Below the pieces are notes generated by a model. The model saw only the letters and a list, made by a program, of their open reading frames with translations, searched no databases and was not told where the DNA came from. 64,000 nucleotides of DNA from NCBI RefSeq assembly GCF_028688855.1, contig NZ_JAQTXI010000001.1, positions 80,001-144,000 on the forward strand, read 5' to 3'. How positions within the stretch are numbered: the first letter of the stretch is position 1; each line of letters opens with the position of its first letter. A program made the position numbers and the translations under genes. Source of the stretch: Neomegalonema sp. GTDB lineage: Bacteria; Pseudomonadota; Alphaproteobacteria; Rhodobacterales; Rhodobacteraceae. Shown piece by piece: positions 46,520 through 56,484 of this stretch.

Positions 46520-46927
46520 TTAAAGAAGGTCGATCAGCGGCGCGATGAGCGGCAGATCCGCCGGAGGCATGGGATAATCGCGCATCCGGTTGGGGCGCAC
46601 CCAGGCCAGAGCCTGCCCCTCCCTGGACTGGACCTCGCCGTTCCAGCGGCGGCAGACGTAGAGCGGCATCAGGAGATGCCTCTCCTCATAGGCGTGGGAG
46701 GCGAAGGTCAGAGGCGCGAGGCAGGCGCTCCTGACGTCGATTCCCAGCTCCTCGGCCAGTTCGCGGATCAGGGCTTCCTCCGGGCGCTCGCCGGGCTCCA
46801 TCTTGCCGCCCGGGAACTCCCAGAGCCCCGCCAGAGTCTTGCCCTCGGGACGCCGGGCCAGCAGCACCCGGCCGTCCGCGTCCACGAGGGCGCAGGCGAC
46901 CACCAGAAGAAGTTTCGCTCCGCTCAC
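46520..46927 (-). CDS. mutT: MutT-type 8-oxo-dGTP pyrophosphatase (Nudix)
   Basis: 135 aa from GTG at 46927. It carries a perfect Nudix box at 41-63 (GKMEPGERPEEALIREL, then AEELGI), which binds Mg and hydrolyses oxidised nucleotides. The GTG overlaps the TGA of the MFS transporter gene (GTGA), so the two are coupled. A longer ORF through to 47620 is a shadow. Confidence 0.9.
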   Translation of the reverse strand: MSGAKLLLVVACALVDADGRVLLARRPEGKTLAGLWEFPGGKMEPGERPEEALIRELAEELGIDVRSACLAPLTFASHAYEERHLLMPLYVCRRWNGEVQSREGQALAWVRPNRMRDYPMPPADLPLIAPLIDLL

Positions 46928-48135
46928 GCCGTCCTTCCTTCCTGCAAGGCGGAGGCCCCGAGCCGCCGCAGCTTCAGGGCGACCAGAAACCACAACACCG
47001 CCCCGACCGCCACCAGCCAGTAGGCCGATTTCAGGCCCCAGGCGTCGCCCAGAGCCCCGAGCGTCAGACTCGCGGCCTGATAGCCCGCCGAAGAGGCCAG
47101 GATCATGGCCCCCACCGAGGCGTCCACCAGATCGGGCCGCCGCGCCGAGGCCATGAGCATCGTCAGCGGAAAGGCGGCGCCCGCCGCCAGGCCGAGTCCG
47201 AAATTCGCGAAGGTCGCCAGGCTCTGGCCCTGAGCCGCCATCAGCAGCAGCGCCGAGGCCGAAGCCAGAGCCCCCGCCGCCGTCAGCAGGGTCTCGGGCC
47301 GGAGGCGTCCGCCCGTGGTCGAGATCGCCAGCCGCGCAATGAACATGCCCACCGTGAAGGCCGTATAGACCACCCGCCCCGCCGTGTCGCTCAGGCCGAC
47401 CGCCTTGACCGCATGGAGCGTCGAGAAGGCGGCGTGGGTCAGTTCGAGGATGCCGCCGCCCAGGATCGCCGCCAGCAGCATCCAGCGCAGACCGGAATCG
47501 CGCAGCACGTCGCCATAGGCCGCGAAGCCGCCCCGCGACTCCAGCCGGACCCCCGCCTGCGAGAGGCTCGCCAGACGCGTCCAGGCCCAGGCCAGCAGCC
47601 CGACCAGCGCCAGCCCGCACAGCGCGTAGATCAGACGCCAGGCCTCGGGATCGCGCCAGAGCAGCCCCGCCGCGATCAGCGGACCGACCGCCGCGCCGAA
47701 GGTGTAGACCGCCTGAGCCCGTCCGAAGACCGCCGTCCGGCGCTCCGGCGCGGCGATCTTGGTCAGCAGCCCGTTGCAGAGCGTGATGCTGACCGTGAAG
47801 AGCATCATCATCAGGAAAGCGCCCGCCAGATAGGCGGGCCAGGCCGGCGCCAGAGCCATCAGCGCCACCGCGCCCAGACCCAGCGTCAGGAATCCGAGGA
47901 TCACCCGCCTCAGCCGCAGGGCGCCGCCGAGCGCGCCGCCCCAGAGCGCCCCCACCGCGCCCCCCGCCGCCAGACAGGCCGGAGCATAGGACAACCGCGC
48001 GTCGTCCAGCGCGAATTCGCGCAGCAGATTGGGCGAGATGGCGCCGAAGACCGTCGCCATGACGCCCCAGATCAGGAAGAGGACCGAAATGAAGGTCAGA
48101 TAGCGGCGCGCTTCCGCCTCGGAGAGATGGGCCAT
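46924..48135 (-). CDS. MFS transporter
   Basis: 403 aa with about 12 hydrophobic segments. No signature to define substrate is visible; the sequence resembles general drug/sugar-type MFS proteins. The ATG at 48135 is chosen because the preceding in-frame 44 residues are basic and not membrane-like. It overlaps mutT by 4 nt at its end. Confidence 0.88.
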   Translation of the reverse strand: MAHLSEAEARRYLTFISVLFLIWGVMATVFGAISPNLLREFALDDARLSYAPACLAAGGAVGALWGGALGGALRLRRVILGFLTLGLGAVALMALAPAWPAYLAGAFLMMMLFTVSITLCNGLLTKIAAPERRTAVFGRAQAVYTFGAAVGPLIAAGLLWRDPEAWRLIYALCGLALVGLLAWAWTRLASLSQAGVRLESRGGFAAYGDVLRDSGLRWMLLAAILGGGILELTHAAFSTLHAVKAVGLSDTAGRVVYTAFTVGMFIARLAISTTGGRLRPETLLTAAGALASASALLLMAAQGQSLATFANFGLGLAAGAAFPLTMLMASARRPDLVDASVGAMILASSAGYQAASLTLGALGDAWGLKSAYWLVAVGAVLWFLVALKLRRLGASALQEGRTA

Positions 48136-48310
48136 GATGCGAGGCCTGCTGCGAGAAAGGCCCCGAAGGGCGAAGAGCCGCATGTCTCGCAGGAATCCGG
48201 CGCGCGTCAACAGGCCCGAGGCCGCAGCCCCGCGCGCCCGGCGGAGCGTCGCCGCAAGGACGCGCAAGCCGCGCCTCCGGAGCCCGGAAGCCTCCGGAGG
48301 CGCAGGATTC

Positions 48311-49495
48311 TTAGCCCAGCGCCGCCACGCCCGGCAGAGTCTTGCCCTCCAGCCATTCGAGGAAGGCGCCGCCCGCCGTCGAGACGTAGGTGAAGCGCTC
48401 CGCGGCGCCGCTGGCGTTGAGCGCGGCCACGGTGTCGCCCCCGCCCGCCACCGCCAGAGCCCGCCCTGATTCGGCCAGATCCGCCGCCTTGAGCGCCGCC
48501 GCGTTGGTGGCGGCGTCGAAGGGAGTCAGCTCGAAGGCCCCGAGCGGGCCGTTCCAGACGATGGTCTTCGCCTTGTCGAAGGCCTCGGCGATCCGCGCCA
48601 CGCTCTGCGGCCCGGCGTCGAGGATCATGCGGTCGGCGGGAACCTGATCCGCCGGAACCGTCACGTGATCGGCGTTCGGCTTGAATCCGGTCGCGGCGAC
48701 CACGTCCACCGGCAGGAGGATGATCTTTCCGGCCGCCTCGGCCTTGGCCATGATCTCGCGGGCGGTGTCGCGCATGTCGGCTTCCTGCAGCGACTTGCCG
48801 ACCTCATGGCCCTGGGCCGAGAGGAAGGTGTTGGCCATGCCGCCGCCGATCACCACCACGTCCACCTTGTCGAGGAGATTCCCGATCAGGTCGAGCTTGG
48901 TCGAGACCTTGGCCCCGCCCACCACCGCGACCACCGGGCGCTCCGGCTCGGAGAGCGCCTTGCCGAGAGCTTCAAGCTCGGCCTGCATGGCGCGTCCGGC
49001 GGCCGAGGGCAGCAGCCGCGCGATCCCCTCCGTCGAGGCGTGGGCGCGATGGGCGGCGGAGAAGGCGTCGTTGACGTAGAGATCGCCGAGGGCCGCGAGG
49101 CGGCGGGCGAACTCCGGATCGTTCTTCTCCTCCTCCTTGTGGAAGCGGGTGTTCTCGAGCAGAACCACGTCGCCGGGCCTGGCGGCGCGGAGGGCCGCTT
49201 CGGCGTCCGGCCCGACGCAATCGGCGCCGAAGACCACTTCGCGGCGCAGCGCCCGCGTCAGGGCCGGGGCCACGATCTTCAGCGACTGGCTGTCGTCGCG
49301 GCCTTTGGGGCGTCCGAAATGCGCGAGCAGGATCGGCAGGCCGCCCTTGTCGAGAATCTCCTCGATGGTCGGGAGGATCCGCTCGACGCGGGTCGCGTCG
49401 GTGACGCGGCCCTCTTCGACCGGGAGATTCAGATCCACCCGGACCAGAACCCTTTTCCCCTTCAGATGCAGATCGTCCAGCGTCCGGAAGCCCAT
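48311..49495 (-). CDS. pgk: Phosphoglycerate kinase
   Basis: 394 aa glycolytic enzyme. Family signatures are [15 protein letters not shown] (15-29), [24 protein letters not shown] and GGGDTVAAL near the C-terminus. Full length with no gaps. It starts at 49495 next to the mesaconyl-CoA hydratase gene; gap is not adjacent. Confidence 0.97.
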   Translation of the reverse strand: MGFRTLDDLHLKGKRVLVRVDLNLPVEEGRVTDATRVERILPTIEEILDKGGLPILLAHFGRPKGRDDSQSLKIVAPALTRALRREVVFGADCVGPDAEAALRAARPGDVVLLENTRFHKEEEKNDPEFARRLAALGDLYVNDAFSAAHRAHASTEGIARLLPSAAGRAMQAELEALGKALSEPERPVVAVVGGAKVSTKLDLIGNLLDKVDVVVIGGGMANTFLSAQGHEVGKSLQEADMRDTAREIMAKAEAAGKIILLPVDVVAATGFKPNADHVTVPADQVPADRMILDAGPQSVARIAEAFDKAKTIVWNGPLGAFELTPFDAATNAAALKAADLAESGRALAVAGGGDTVAALNASGAAERFTYVSTAGGAFLEWLEGKTLPGVAALG

Positions 49496-49530
49496 GCTCT
49501 TCTCCCTGAGTTTGTCTTGAGGCCTGATGC

Positions 49531-50589
49531 TCAGCGCGGCGTCAGCGCCCAGTAATCGAAATCGAGGATCACGCCCTCTTCGTATTTCCCTTCGGCGGTC
49601 CTGAGCGGGAAGCCTTCGGCGCTGCGGTTCTTCACCGCCACCAGCCGCAGGCGCAGCGCCCCGATCCCCGGATCGGAGGTCTCGGCCTTGTCCAGCACTT
49701 CGGACCAGGCGTAGACCGTGTCGCCCGCGAAGAGCGGCGCGACGTGAGTCCCGCCGTTGATCGCGGCGATCTGGAAGGCGTTGGCGAGTCCGTTGAAGCT
49801 CAGGGCGCGGGCGAGGCTCAGCACATGGCCGCCGTAGATCAGACGCTTGCCGAAGCGGCCCTTCGACTCGGTGTGCTGGTTGAAATGGACCTTGGCGGTG
49901 TTCTGCCAGAGGCGGGTGGCGAGCATGTGCTCGGCCTCCTCGACGGTGGCGCCGTCCACATGGTCGATCTTCTCGCCGATCTCGTAGTCTCCCCAGCGAT
50001 GGGGCGCGCCCGCGAGGGCGAAATCGTAGCCCGAGGCCTTGAAGCCTGCGGGAATCGCGAGATCCGCCGCCGAAATGGCCCTGGCGAGGGTCGGAACCAC
50101 GGCTTCCGGGGCCGGATTCGCCTTGTCGCGCTTGCGGACCATCACCCAGCGGACATATTCCAGAACCGTCGCGCCGTTCTGGTCGAAGCCCCGGGTGCGG
50201 ACGTAGACCACGCCCGTCTCGCCGTTGGCGTTCTCCTTGAGGCCGATCACCTCGGATTCGGCCCTCAGCGTGGCTCCGGGCCGCACAGGCGCCAGGAAGC
50301 GCCCCTCGGCGTAGCCCAGATTCGCCACCGCGTTCAGCGAGACGTCCGGCACGGTCTTGCCGAAGACCGTATGAAACACGATCAGATCGTCCAGCGGAGA
50401 GGAAGGCAGCCCGCAGCCTTGGGCGAAGGCGTCCGAAGACTGAAGCGCGAAGCGCGCCGGATAGAGCGCCGTATAGAGCGCCCGGTCGCCCTCCGTGAGG
50501 GTGCGCGGCGTGGCGTGGACCAGCTTGCGCCCGAGCGTGAAGTCTTCGAAGAAATTCCCGGCGTCGGTCTTGGAGGCGGCGGACGGCAT
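49531..50589 (-). CDS. mch: Mesaconyl-CoA hydratase (MaoC-type)
   Basis: 352 aa double-hotdog MaoC-type hydratase. The sequence follows the Rhodobacter Mch type closely ([76 protein letters not shown]), which hydrates mesaconyl-CoA in the ethylmalonyl-CoA pathway. Presence of this gene argues that acetate is assimilated through that pathway. Next to pgk with a 35-nt gap. Confidence 0.88.
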   Translation of the reverse strand: MPSAASKTDAGNFFEDFTLGRKLVHATPRTLTEGDRALYTALYPARFALQSSDAFAQGCGLPSSPLDDLIVFHTVFGKTVPDVSLNAVANLGYAEGRFLAPVRPGATLRAESEVIGLKENANGETGVVYVRTRGFDQNGATVLEYVRWVMVRKRDKANPAPEAVVPTLARAISAADLAIPAGFKASGYDFALAGAPHRWGDYEIGEKIDHVDGATVEEAEHMLATRLWQNTAKVHFNQHTESKGRFGKRLIYGGHVLSLARALSFNGLANAFQIAAINGGTHVAPLFAGDTVYAWSEVLDKAETSDPGIGALRLRLVAVKNRSAEGFPLRTAEGKYEEGVILDFDYWALTPR

Positions 50590-50710
50590 GAATGGAGGCT
50601 CCCCGGCAGGCTCGCGCCGCCGGAGCGACGGCGCAGGCCCCTGTTAAGACCTGCGCGCGCGCCGGGGAAGTCGGCTCTTGGACGCAGGACGAGCGGCGGA
50701 GGGACAGCCC

Positions 50711-52207
50711 TCAGGCCTCCGGGCGATAGCTCTTGTCGGAGTCCTTCGCGAGATCGCCGAACTTCGTGTAGCGGCTGTCGAAGAACAGCTGCGCCGCGCC
50801 GATGGGGCCATGACGCTGCTTGCCGATGATGACCTCCGCGAGATTATGCACCTTCTCCATCTCGGCCTGCCATCCGGCGTATTCGGGGGAGTGCTCGCGG
50901 GGCTCCTTGCGGCCGACGTAATATTCCTCGCGATAGACGAACATCACGACGTCGGCGTCCTGCTCGATGGAGCCCGATTCGCGCAGATCCGACAGCTGAG
51001 GGCGCTTGTCGTCGCGGTTCTCGACCTGGCGCGAGAGCTGCGACAGCGCGACGACCGGCGCGTTCAGCTCCTTGGCCAGAGCCTTCAGGCCCTGGGTGAC
51101 CTCGCTGACCTCCTGGACGCGGTTTTCTCCGCCCCGCGTCCCGGCGGGCCGCACCAGCTGGAGATAATCCACCACCACCAGATCCAGCCCGTGCTGACGC
51201 TTGAGCCGCCGCGCCCGCGCCGACAGCGTCGCGATGGAGATCGCAGGCGTGTCGTCGATGTGCAGCGGCAGGCGCTGAAGCTCGCCGGAGGCGATCAGGA
51301 AGCGTTCGAACTCCTCTTCGGTCAGCTCGCCCTTGCGGATCTTCTCGGAGGCGATCTGCGCCTGCTCCGAGAGGATGCGCGTCGCGAGCTGCTCGGCGGA
51401 CATCTCCAGCGAGAAGAAGCCGACCACGCCGCCGTCCACCGCGCCCTGGGTGCCGTCGGGCCGGGCGCCGTGCCGGTAGGCCCTGGCCACGTTGAAGGCG
51501 ACGTTCGTCGCGAGCGCCGTCTTGCCCATGGAGGGGCGGCCCGCGAGAATCAGCAGATCGGACTTGTGCAGCCCCCCGAGCTTCAGATCGAGATCCTTCA
51601 GGCCGGTCGAGATTCCCGCGAGGCCTCCTTCGCGCTGATAGGCGGCGTTGGCGACGTCCACCGCCTCCCGGAGCGCGGCGGCGAAGCTGCGGAAGCCTCC
51701 CTCCAGACGCCCGCGCTCGGCGAGGGCGTAGAGCTGGCGTTCGGCCTCGACGATCTGCTCGGCGCCGGAGGATTCGTTGCGGAAGTCGCCCGCCTGATCG
51801 GCGAGGTTCTCGCCGAGCCGCATCAGCTCGCGCCGGATGGCCAGATCATAGACGATCCGCCCGTAATCCTCGACGTTGAACACCGCCACGGCGCCCTCGG
51901 CGAGCTTGTAGAGATAGCCGACGCCCCCCAGCTCCTGCATGGCGGGCTCCTGCTCGAAGCGGCCGCGCAGCGTGATCGGCGAGGCGATCTGACCCCGCTG
52001 GATGCGGGTGCGGGCCGCGCGGTAGATCTCGGCGTGGAGGGGGTCGTAGAAATGCTCCGCCTCGAGGAAGGCGGTCACGCGGTCCATCGATTCGTTGTTC
52101 ACGAGAATCGCGCCGAGGACGGCCTGCTCCGCCTCGACGTTATGCGGCAGGGCCCGCGCCGGCGGCGCGTCTTGCGGAATCTCTGCGGATTCGTTCACGG
52201 CTTGCAT
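50711..52207 (-). CDS. dnaB: Replicative DNA helicase DnaB
   Basis: 498 aa hexameric helicase. N-terminal domain (about 15-125) ends with a linker; the RecA-like domain has Walker A AGRPSMGKT (222-230) and Walker B LDLVVVDYLQL. Length is usual and no intein is visible. A long upstream gap (52208-52623) with a 12-bp AT palindrome holds its probable promoter. Confidence 0.97.
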   Translation of the reverse strand: MQAVNESAEIPQDAPPARALPHNVEAEQAVLGAILVNNESMDRVTAFLEAEHFYDPLHAEIYRAARTRIQRGQIASPITLRGRFEQEPAMQELGGVGYLYKLAEGAVAVFNVEDYGRIVYDLAIRRELMRLGENLADQAGDFRNESSGAEQIVEAERQLYALAERGRLEGGFRSFAAALREAVDVANAAYQREGGLAGISTGLKDLDLKLGGLHKSDLLILAGRPSMGKTALATNVAFNVARAYRHGARPDGTQGAVDGGVVGFFSLEMSAEQLATRILSEQAQIASEKIRKGELTEEEFERFLIASGELQRLPLHIDDTPAISIATLSARARRLKRQHGLDLVVVDYLQLVRPAGTRGGENRVQEVSEVTQGLKALAKELNAPVVALSQLSRQVENRDDKRPQLSDLRESGSIEQDADVVMFVYREEYYVGRKEPREHSPEYAGWQAEMEKVHNLAEVIIGKQRHGPIGAAQLFFDSRYTKFGDLAKDSDKSYRPEA

Positions 52208-52455
52208 CCCCTCGGTCGGCCTGCGGTCTTCGATCTGCGGATCTTGCGGCTCGGTCGGGGCGGATCCGCCCCATCCCTCTGGTTTCGCGCGCCCTGGCCT
52301 TCGGGGCCGGCGCCGCGGCGCGCCTGAAGGGCGCGTCCGGGCCGCCCATCATAGGCCCGGCGGCGGAGGCGGAAAACCGCCGGAATCCGGCCGGATCAGG
52401 GGCGTATGAAGAACGATTCCCCTTAGCTCTTGAGAGATCGGGGAAACGCGCTCCG

Positions 52456-52467
52456 GAAATATATTTC
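52456..52467. promoter_or_regulatory. AT palindrome upstream of dnaB
   Basis: GAAATATATTTC is a perfect 12-bp palindrome in a roughly 68% GC setting, 249 nt before the dnaB start. It may be a promoter core or regulator site. Confidence 0.4.
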
Positions 52468-52552
52468 TTGACGCTCCGCCTTCGCGCGGGTCCGGCGGCG
52501 GGCCTGATTCCCCCTCGGAAGCCCTCCGGATCCGCCTCCCCGCGAACAGACG

Positions 52553-52584
52553 AAAGCCCCGCCGCGAAGCCGCGACGGGGCTTG
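52553..52584 (-). terminator. Terminator of rpmJ
   Basis: Stem AGCCCCG/CGGGGCT (52555-52561 with 52576-52582) plus an inner CGCGG/CCGCG pairing. Minus-strand reading continues with TTTCG. It lies about 40 nt after the rpmJ stop. Confidence 0.7.
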
Positions 52585-52623
52585 AATCCAACCTGCGAGA
52601 AGCTCGAGACGTCGGGCGAAGGA

Positions 52624-52749
52624 TCAGCCCTGACGCGCCTTGAACTTCTTCTGCGTCTTGTTGATGATCACGATCCGGCCCTTGCGACGGACGAGCTGAC
52701 AGTCGCGGTGCCGGGCCTTGAGCGATCTCAGCGAATTCCGAACTTTCAT
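52624..52749 (-). CDS. rpmJ: Ribosomal protein bL36
   Basis: 41 aa, beginning [16 protein letters not shown] and ending KKFKARQG, as in alphaproteobacterial bL36. It lacks the four zinc-ligand set of the zinc-binding form (only Cys17 is kept), so it is the zinc-free type. It was found by reading the sequence between the tRNA and dnaB. It is monocistronic with a terminator. Confidence 0.93.
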   Translation of the reverse strand: MKVRNSLRSLKARHRDCQLVRRKGRIVIINKTQKKFKARQG

Positions 52750-52836
52750 TTTTTATCGCCTAGCTTCTTGATCCGGCCGACGCGACGTCGCCTGAGCGCC
52801 CTTGTGGCGCGCCGACGGCGTCGGGCGTTGAAAATA

Positions 52837-52911
52837 TGGTGGGCGCGACAGGGATCGAACCTGTGACCACTGCGATGTCAACACAGTGCTCTACCGCTGA
52901 GCTACGCGCCC
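52837..52911 (-). tRNA. tRNA-Val (GAC)
   Basis: 75 nt including an encoded CCA. Minus-strand reading starts GGGCGCGTAGCTCAGC and ends CGCGCCCACCA. The acceptor stem is 7 bp, and the anticodon arm CTGTG-TTGACAT-CGCAG has one G-T pair with anticodon GAC, giving valine. The T-loop GGTTCGATCCC is normal. Confidence 0.95.
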
Positions 52912-53157
52912 GAACACATCCGTCTCCGAAGCTCCTTGCGAAGCTCCTGCGTCGGATGGAGGGAGGCTATAGCAGCGCCTCTCCCCGCTTGGCAAGAGGT
53001 TTTCGGCGTTTTTCGCGAGACGCGCCCTCCCCGACCCGCTCCGGCCCCGCCCCGGACGGGCGGCGTTTGGCGGAAAGCCCCGGATGGTCTATTCAGGCGC
53101 GGCGAGGGAGGAGTTCCGCCGCCTTCGCGCAGAATCCCGAATCTCAGGAGCGATTCC

Positions 53158-54507
53158 ATGTCCGGCCACGGCCCCGCCCAACCCGCCGTCTCGCGCGCCT
53201 CCGGCCCCCTGAGGGGCGAGGCCCTCGCCCCCGGCGACAAGTCCGTTTCGCATCGGGCGCTGATTCTCGGCGCCCTGGCGGTGGGGCGCACGGAGGTCTC
53301 CGGGCTGCTGGAGGGCGAGGACGTGCTCGGCACCGCCCGCGCCATGCAGGCCTTCGGCGCGAAGGTCGAGCGGCTCGGCCAGGGAGACTGGCGCGTCGAG
53401 GGCGTCGGCGTCGGCGGATTCATGGAGCCCGAGGACGTCATCGACTGCGGCAACGCCGGAACCGGCGTGCGGCTGATCATGGGCGCGGCCGCCACCACCG
53501 ACCTCTCCGCCACCTTCACCGGAGACGCCAGCCTGCGCCGTCGGCCCATGGGCCGCGTGCTGACGCCTCTGGCGCAGTTCGGCGCGACTCACGCCGGGCG
53601 CTCCGGCGGAAGGCTGCCGCTCACGCTGACCGGCGCGAAATCGCCGCTCCCGATCTCCTATCTTCTGCCCATGGCTTCGGCTCAGGTGAAGTCGGCGGTG
53701 CTGCTGGCGGGGCTCAACGCCCCCGGCGAGACCTCCGTGATCGAGCCCGAGGCCACCCGCGACCACACCGAGCGCATGCTGAAGGGCTTCGGCGCCGAGG
53801 TCTCCGTGGAGGCGCGTCCGGAGGGCGGCAAGATCATCAGGCTCCAGGGCCGTCCCGAATTGCGGCCCCAGAAGGTGGCGGTTCCGCGGGATCCCTCTTC
53901 GGCGGCCTTTCCGCTCTGCGCGGCGCTGATCGTGCCGGGCTCGGAGGTGGTCTGTCCGCGGGTCGGGATCAATCCGACGCGGGCGGGGCTCTTCACGACC
54001 CTTCAGGAGATGGGCGCGGATCTCGTCTTCGAGAACGCGACCGAAGAGGGCGGAGAGCCCGCCGCCGATCTGCGGGCGCGCTTCAGCGCAGAGCTGAAGG
54101 GAATCGAGGTCCCCCCCGAGCGCGCCCCCTCGATGATCGACGAATATCCGGTTCTGGCGGTGGTGGCGGCCTTCGCGACGGGCAGGACCGTCATGCGCGG
54201 GGTGAAGGAGCTGCGCGCCAAGGAATCCGACCGCATCGCCGCCATGGAGGCCGGATTGCGCGCCTGCGGCGTCGAGACCGAATCGGACGAGGACACGCTG
54301 ATCGTCCATGGCCGGGGCGCCGGGGGCGTGGAGGGCGGCGGCTTCGTGCTCTGCCACCTGGATCACCGCATCGCCATGAGCCATCTGGTGCTCGGGCTGG
54401 CCTCGCGCCGCCCCGTGACCGTGGACGACTTCGGCGCCGTGGGCACCAGCTTCCCCGGCTTCGCGCCGATCATGGCGGCGCTCGGGGCGCAGATCGCGGT
54501 CGGCTGA
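53158..54507 (+). CDS. aroA: 3-phosphoshikimate 1-carboxyvinyltransferase (EPSP synthase), class II
   Basis: 449 aa. It condenses PEP with shikimate-3-phosphate in the shikimate pathway. The sequence belongs to the class II branch (Agrobacterium CP4-like): GDKSVSHRA near the N-terminus, [41 protein letters not shown] and LRAKESDR. The CP4 protein has Ala where this one has Gly in NAGTG. The ATG at 53158 begins the conserved domain; the ORF's upstream extension crosses the tRNA gap. It is monocistronic. Confidence 0.96.
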   Translation: MSGHGPAQPAVSRASGPLRGEALAPGDKSVSHRALILGALAVGRTEVSGLLEGEDVLGTARAMQAFGAKVERLGQGDWRVEGVGVGGFMEPEDVIDCGNAGTGVRLIMGAAATTDLSATFTGDASLRRRPMGRVLTPLAQFGATHAGRSGGRLPLTLTGAKSPLPISYLLPMASAQVKSAVLLAGLNAPGETSVIEPEATRDHTERMLKGFGAEVSVEARPEGGKIIRLQGRPELRPQKVAVPRDPSSAAFPLCAALIVPGSEVVCPRVGINPTRAGLFTTLQEMGADLVFENATEEGGEPAADLRARFSAELKGIEVPPERAPSMIDEYPVLAVVAAFATGRTVMRGVKELRAKESDRIAAMEAGLRACGVETESDEDTLIVHGRGAGGVEGGGFVLCHLDHRIAMSHLVLGLASRRPVTVDDFGAVGTSFPGFAPIMAALGAQIAVG

Positions 54508-54511
54508 GATG

Positions 54512-54542
54512 AAAAAGGCGCGACGTCCGGGGACGTCGCGCC
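54512..54542 (-). terminator. Terminator of the small DUF1127-like gene
   Basis: A perfect 11-bp stem GGCGCGACGTC/GACGTCGCGCC with a 4-nt loop, followed on the minus strand by TTTTT. It serves the minus-strand small gene; it may also act on aroA. Confidence 0.9.
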
Positions 54543-54598
54543 AGTTCGTCAGGAAAACTTCGCGGGAGGCGGCCGGAACCCCGGAGCGCCTCGCGGAC

Positions 54599-54814
54599 TC
54601 AGCGCAGGCGGCCCCCGAGCTCACGGCGGGCGGCCTCGGCGTCGAGGCCGATGTCCTTGAGGAGATGCGGATCGTTCAGCATGTTCTCGAGGGCGAGCAG
54701 CGTCGGGTCGCGCGGTTTGAACAGGCCGCCGACCCTGCCGAGGATCCGGCTCAGCGCGCTTTCGGCGCGCATCGCGGCGGAAGGAGAAAGCGTTTGCTGA
54801 AGTGCGGCGGACAT
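54599..54814 (-). CDS. Small DUF1127-like protein, MocR-divergent
   Basis: 71 aa. The C-terminal half (DPHLLKDIGLDAEAARREL, about 48-66) resembles the short DUF1127 tail found in many alphaproteobacterial small proteins. There is no signal or membrane segment. It is divergent from the MocR-type regulator, and its ATG overlaps a TTGTAT box that matches the regulator's GATACAA sites on the other strand. Probable target of that regulator; function unknown. Confidence 0.75.
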   Translation of the reverse strand: MSAALQQTLSPSAAMRAESALSRILGRVGGLFKPRDPTLLALENMLNDPHLLKDIGLDAEAARRELGGRLR

Positions 54815-54942
54815 TGTATTCGATCCTTACCTGAATGTAACCTTTCGCCGCAAATCGTAACCGAATGTTTCATGTTGCGGCGCAATTCGGAAGATACAAT
54901 TCCGAGGATACAAGAACAATAGGGAAGTTGTGACAGATACAA
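54814..54942. promoter_or_regulatory. MocR-type GATACAA repeat array
   Basis: Direct GATACAA at 54893-54899, 54907-54913 and 54936-54942 (spacing 14 and 29 bp), plus an inverted TTGTAT at 54815-54820. This lies between the small gene and the divergent MocR gene, where such regulators bind. One copy is just inside the MocR coding start. Confidence 0.6.
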
Positions 54943-56369
54943 TCTGGGATATCAGACTTCTGGAGGGGCCCGCCCCGAAGTTCCGCGCCCTGGCCGACGC
55001 CATAGGGCGCGCCATTTCGGCCGGCGAACTGACGCCCGGCGACCAGCTGCCGCCCGTGCGCGATCTGGCCTGGCGGCTGAAGATCTCGCCGGGCGCGGTG
55101 GCGCGCGGCTACAAGCTGGCCATCGAGCGCGGCCATCTCTCGGCGGGCGTCGGGCGGGGCACCTTCGTGCGCGCGCCGGATTCGCGGGTGCATCCGCTCA
55201 CCCATCGCGAGCCGGGGCCCGAACCCGCCCTGCCCGCTCCGCCCCATGCGCCCTGGCTGGAGATGGCCAACAACTGCGTGCCCGACGTCGGGCAGGAGGC
55301 CGAGATCCGCCAGGCCATGGCCGATCTCGCCTCCGATCCGAATTCCTCCGTGCGGTTCAGGGTTTACGGCGGGAGGGAATGGGATCTCGCCGACCGCGAG
55401 GCCTATGCGCGCTGGGTGGCCTCGGTGGTGGGGCTGGAGGCTCCGGCGGAGCGGCTGCTCATCACCGCCGGAGGTCAGCAGGGCGTGCACATCGCCATGC
55501 GCGTGGCCGCGCCCGCCCATGACGGCGTGATTCTGGCGGGGGCGCTCAGCCATCCGGGATTCGTCGAGCTGGCCGCCGTCAACGGCCAGAGGCTGGAGCC
55601 CGTGGCCATGGACGATCAGGGCCTGTTGCCCGCCGCCTTCGACGAGGCCTGTCGGCGGCATAGCCCCGACGCGCTGCTGGTCACGCCCACCTATCACAAC
55701 CCCACCACGGCGGTGATGCCGGTGCAGCGGCGGGTCGAGATCGCCGCCATAGCCCAGGCGCGGGGCGTGGCCGTCATCGAGGATGACGTCTACGGATGGA
55801 TTGATTCCTCGCGTCCGCCGCATTTCGCCCAATTGTATCCGGAAGGCTCCTATTACGTCTCCGGAGCCTCGAAATGCCTGGCGGCGGGTCTGCGGGTCGG
55901 GGCGCTGATCGCGCCCAAGCACAAGATCTCGGCCGCGGCGCGTTATCTGCGGGTGCTGAACTACCACACCTCCACCCTGACGACCGGCCTCCTGACCGAG
56001 ATGATCCGCTCGGGCGCCGCCGACCGCGTGCTGCGGGCGGTGCGCGTCGAGGTCGCCGCGCGGGCGGCCATGGCGCGCCGGGCGCTCGGCGAATGGGACC
56101 TGCGGGCGCCGGAAGCCGCGAGCTTCGCCTGGCTGCCTCTGGGAGGCGACTGGCGGACCAGCGATTTCGCCATGCGGGCGCTCAACGCGGGGGTGCGGGT
56201 GGCGACGGACGAATCCTGCTATCTGCTGCGCCACGCCACGCCCGGCGCGCCCCGAGGGGTGCGTCTGGCGCTCGGCCCGGCGCCCGACCGCGAGGCGCTG
56301 TCCGAGGGGCTCGGGCGGCTGCGGGCGATCCTTCAGGAGGGGCCCGGCGCGGCGCCCATGATCTCCTGA
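54930..56369 (+). CDS. MocR-type GntR/aminotransferase regulator
   Basis: 479 aa from GTG at 54930. Residues 15-82 are a GntR winged-helix DNA-binding domain (PGDQLPPVRDLAWRLKISPGAVARGY); the rest is an aminotransferase-like fold with the PLP lysine in SGASKCLAAGLRVG (Lys about 312). MocR proteins bind PLP and often regulate a divergent gene; the GATACAA array upstream fits this. Effector and targets beyond the small divergent gene are unknown. Confidence 0.9.
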   Translation: MTDTIWDIRLLEGPAPKFRALADAIGRAISAGELTPGDQLPPVRDLAWRLKISPGAVARGYKLAIERGHLSAGVGRGTFVRAPDSRVHPLTHREPGPEPALPAPPHAPWLEMANNCVPDVGQEAEIRQAMADLASDPNSSVRFRVYGGREWDLADREAYARWVASVVGLEAPAERLLITAGGQQGVHIAMRVAAPAHDGVILAGALSHPGFVELAAVNGQRLEPVAMDDQGLLPAAFDEACRRHSPDALLVTPTYHNPTTAVMPVQRRVEIAAIAQARGVAVIEDDVYGWIDSSRPPHFAQLYPEGSYYVSGASKCLAAGLRVGALIAPKHKISAAARYLRVLNYHTSTLTTGLLTEMIRSGAADRVLRAVRVEVAARAAMARRALGEWDLRAPEAASFAWLPLGGDWRTSDFAMRALNAGVRVATDESCYLLRHATPGAPRGVRLALGPAPDREALSEGLGRLRAILQEGPGAAPMIS

Positions 56370-56484
56370 GGCGGCTTCCCCTGCGGAATCGACCTTCAAA
56401 ACGCCTTGGGTCGGGGCCTCGGGCGGTCTAGAACCCCGAAGCAGAAGCATGTTCATGCGACGCACAAGGCGGAACGGAGATCCC

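Larger units (their letters stand above)
52208..52623. other. Gap upstream of dnaB with AT palindrome
   Basis: No gene. Visible: an inverted repeat TTCCCC/GGGGAA (52417-52422 with 52440-52445), a perfect 12-bp palindrome GAAATATATTTC (52456-52467, containing TATATT on the minus strand as a -10 candidate) and the rpmJ terminator at its end. It probably holds the dnaB promoter. Confidence 0.5.
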
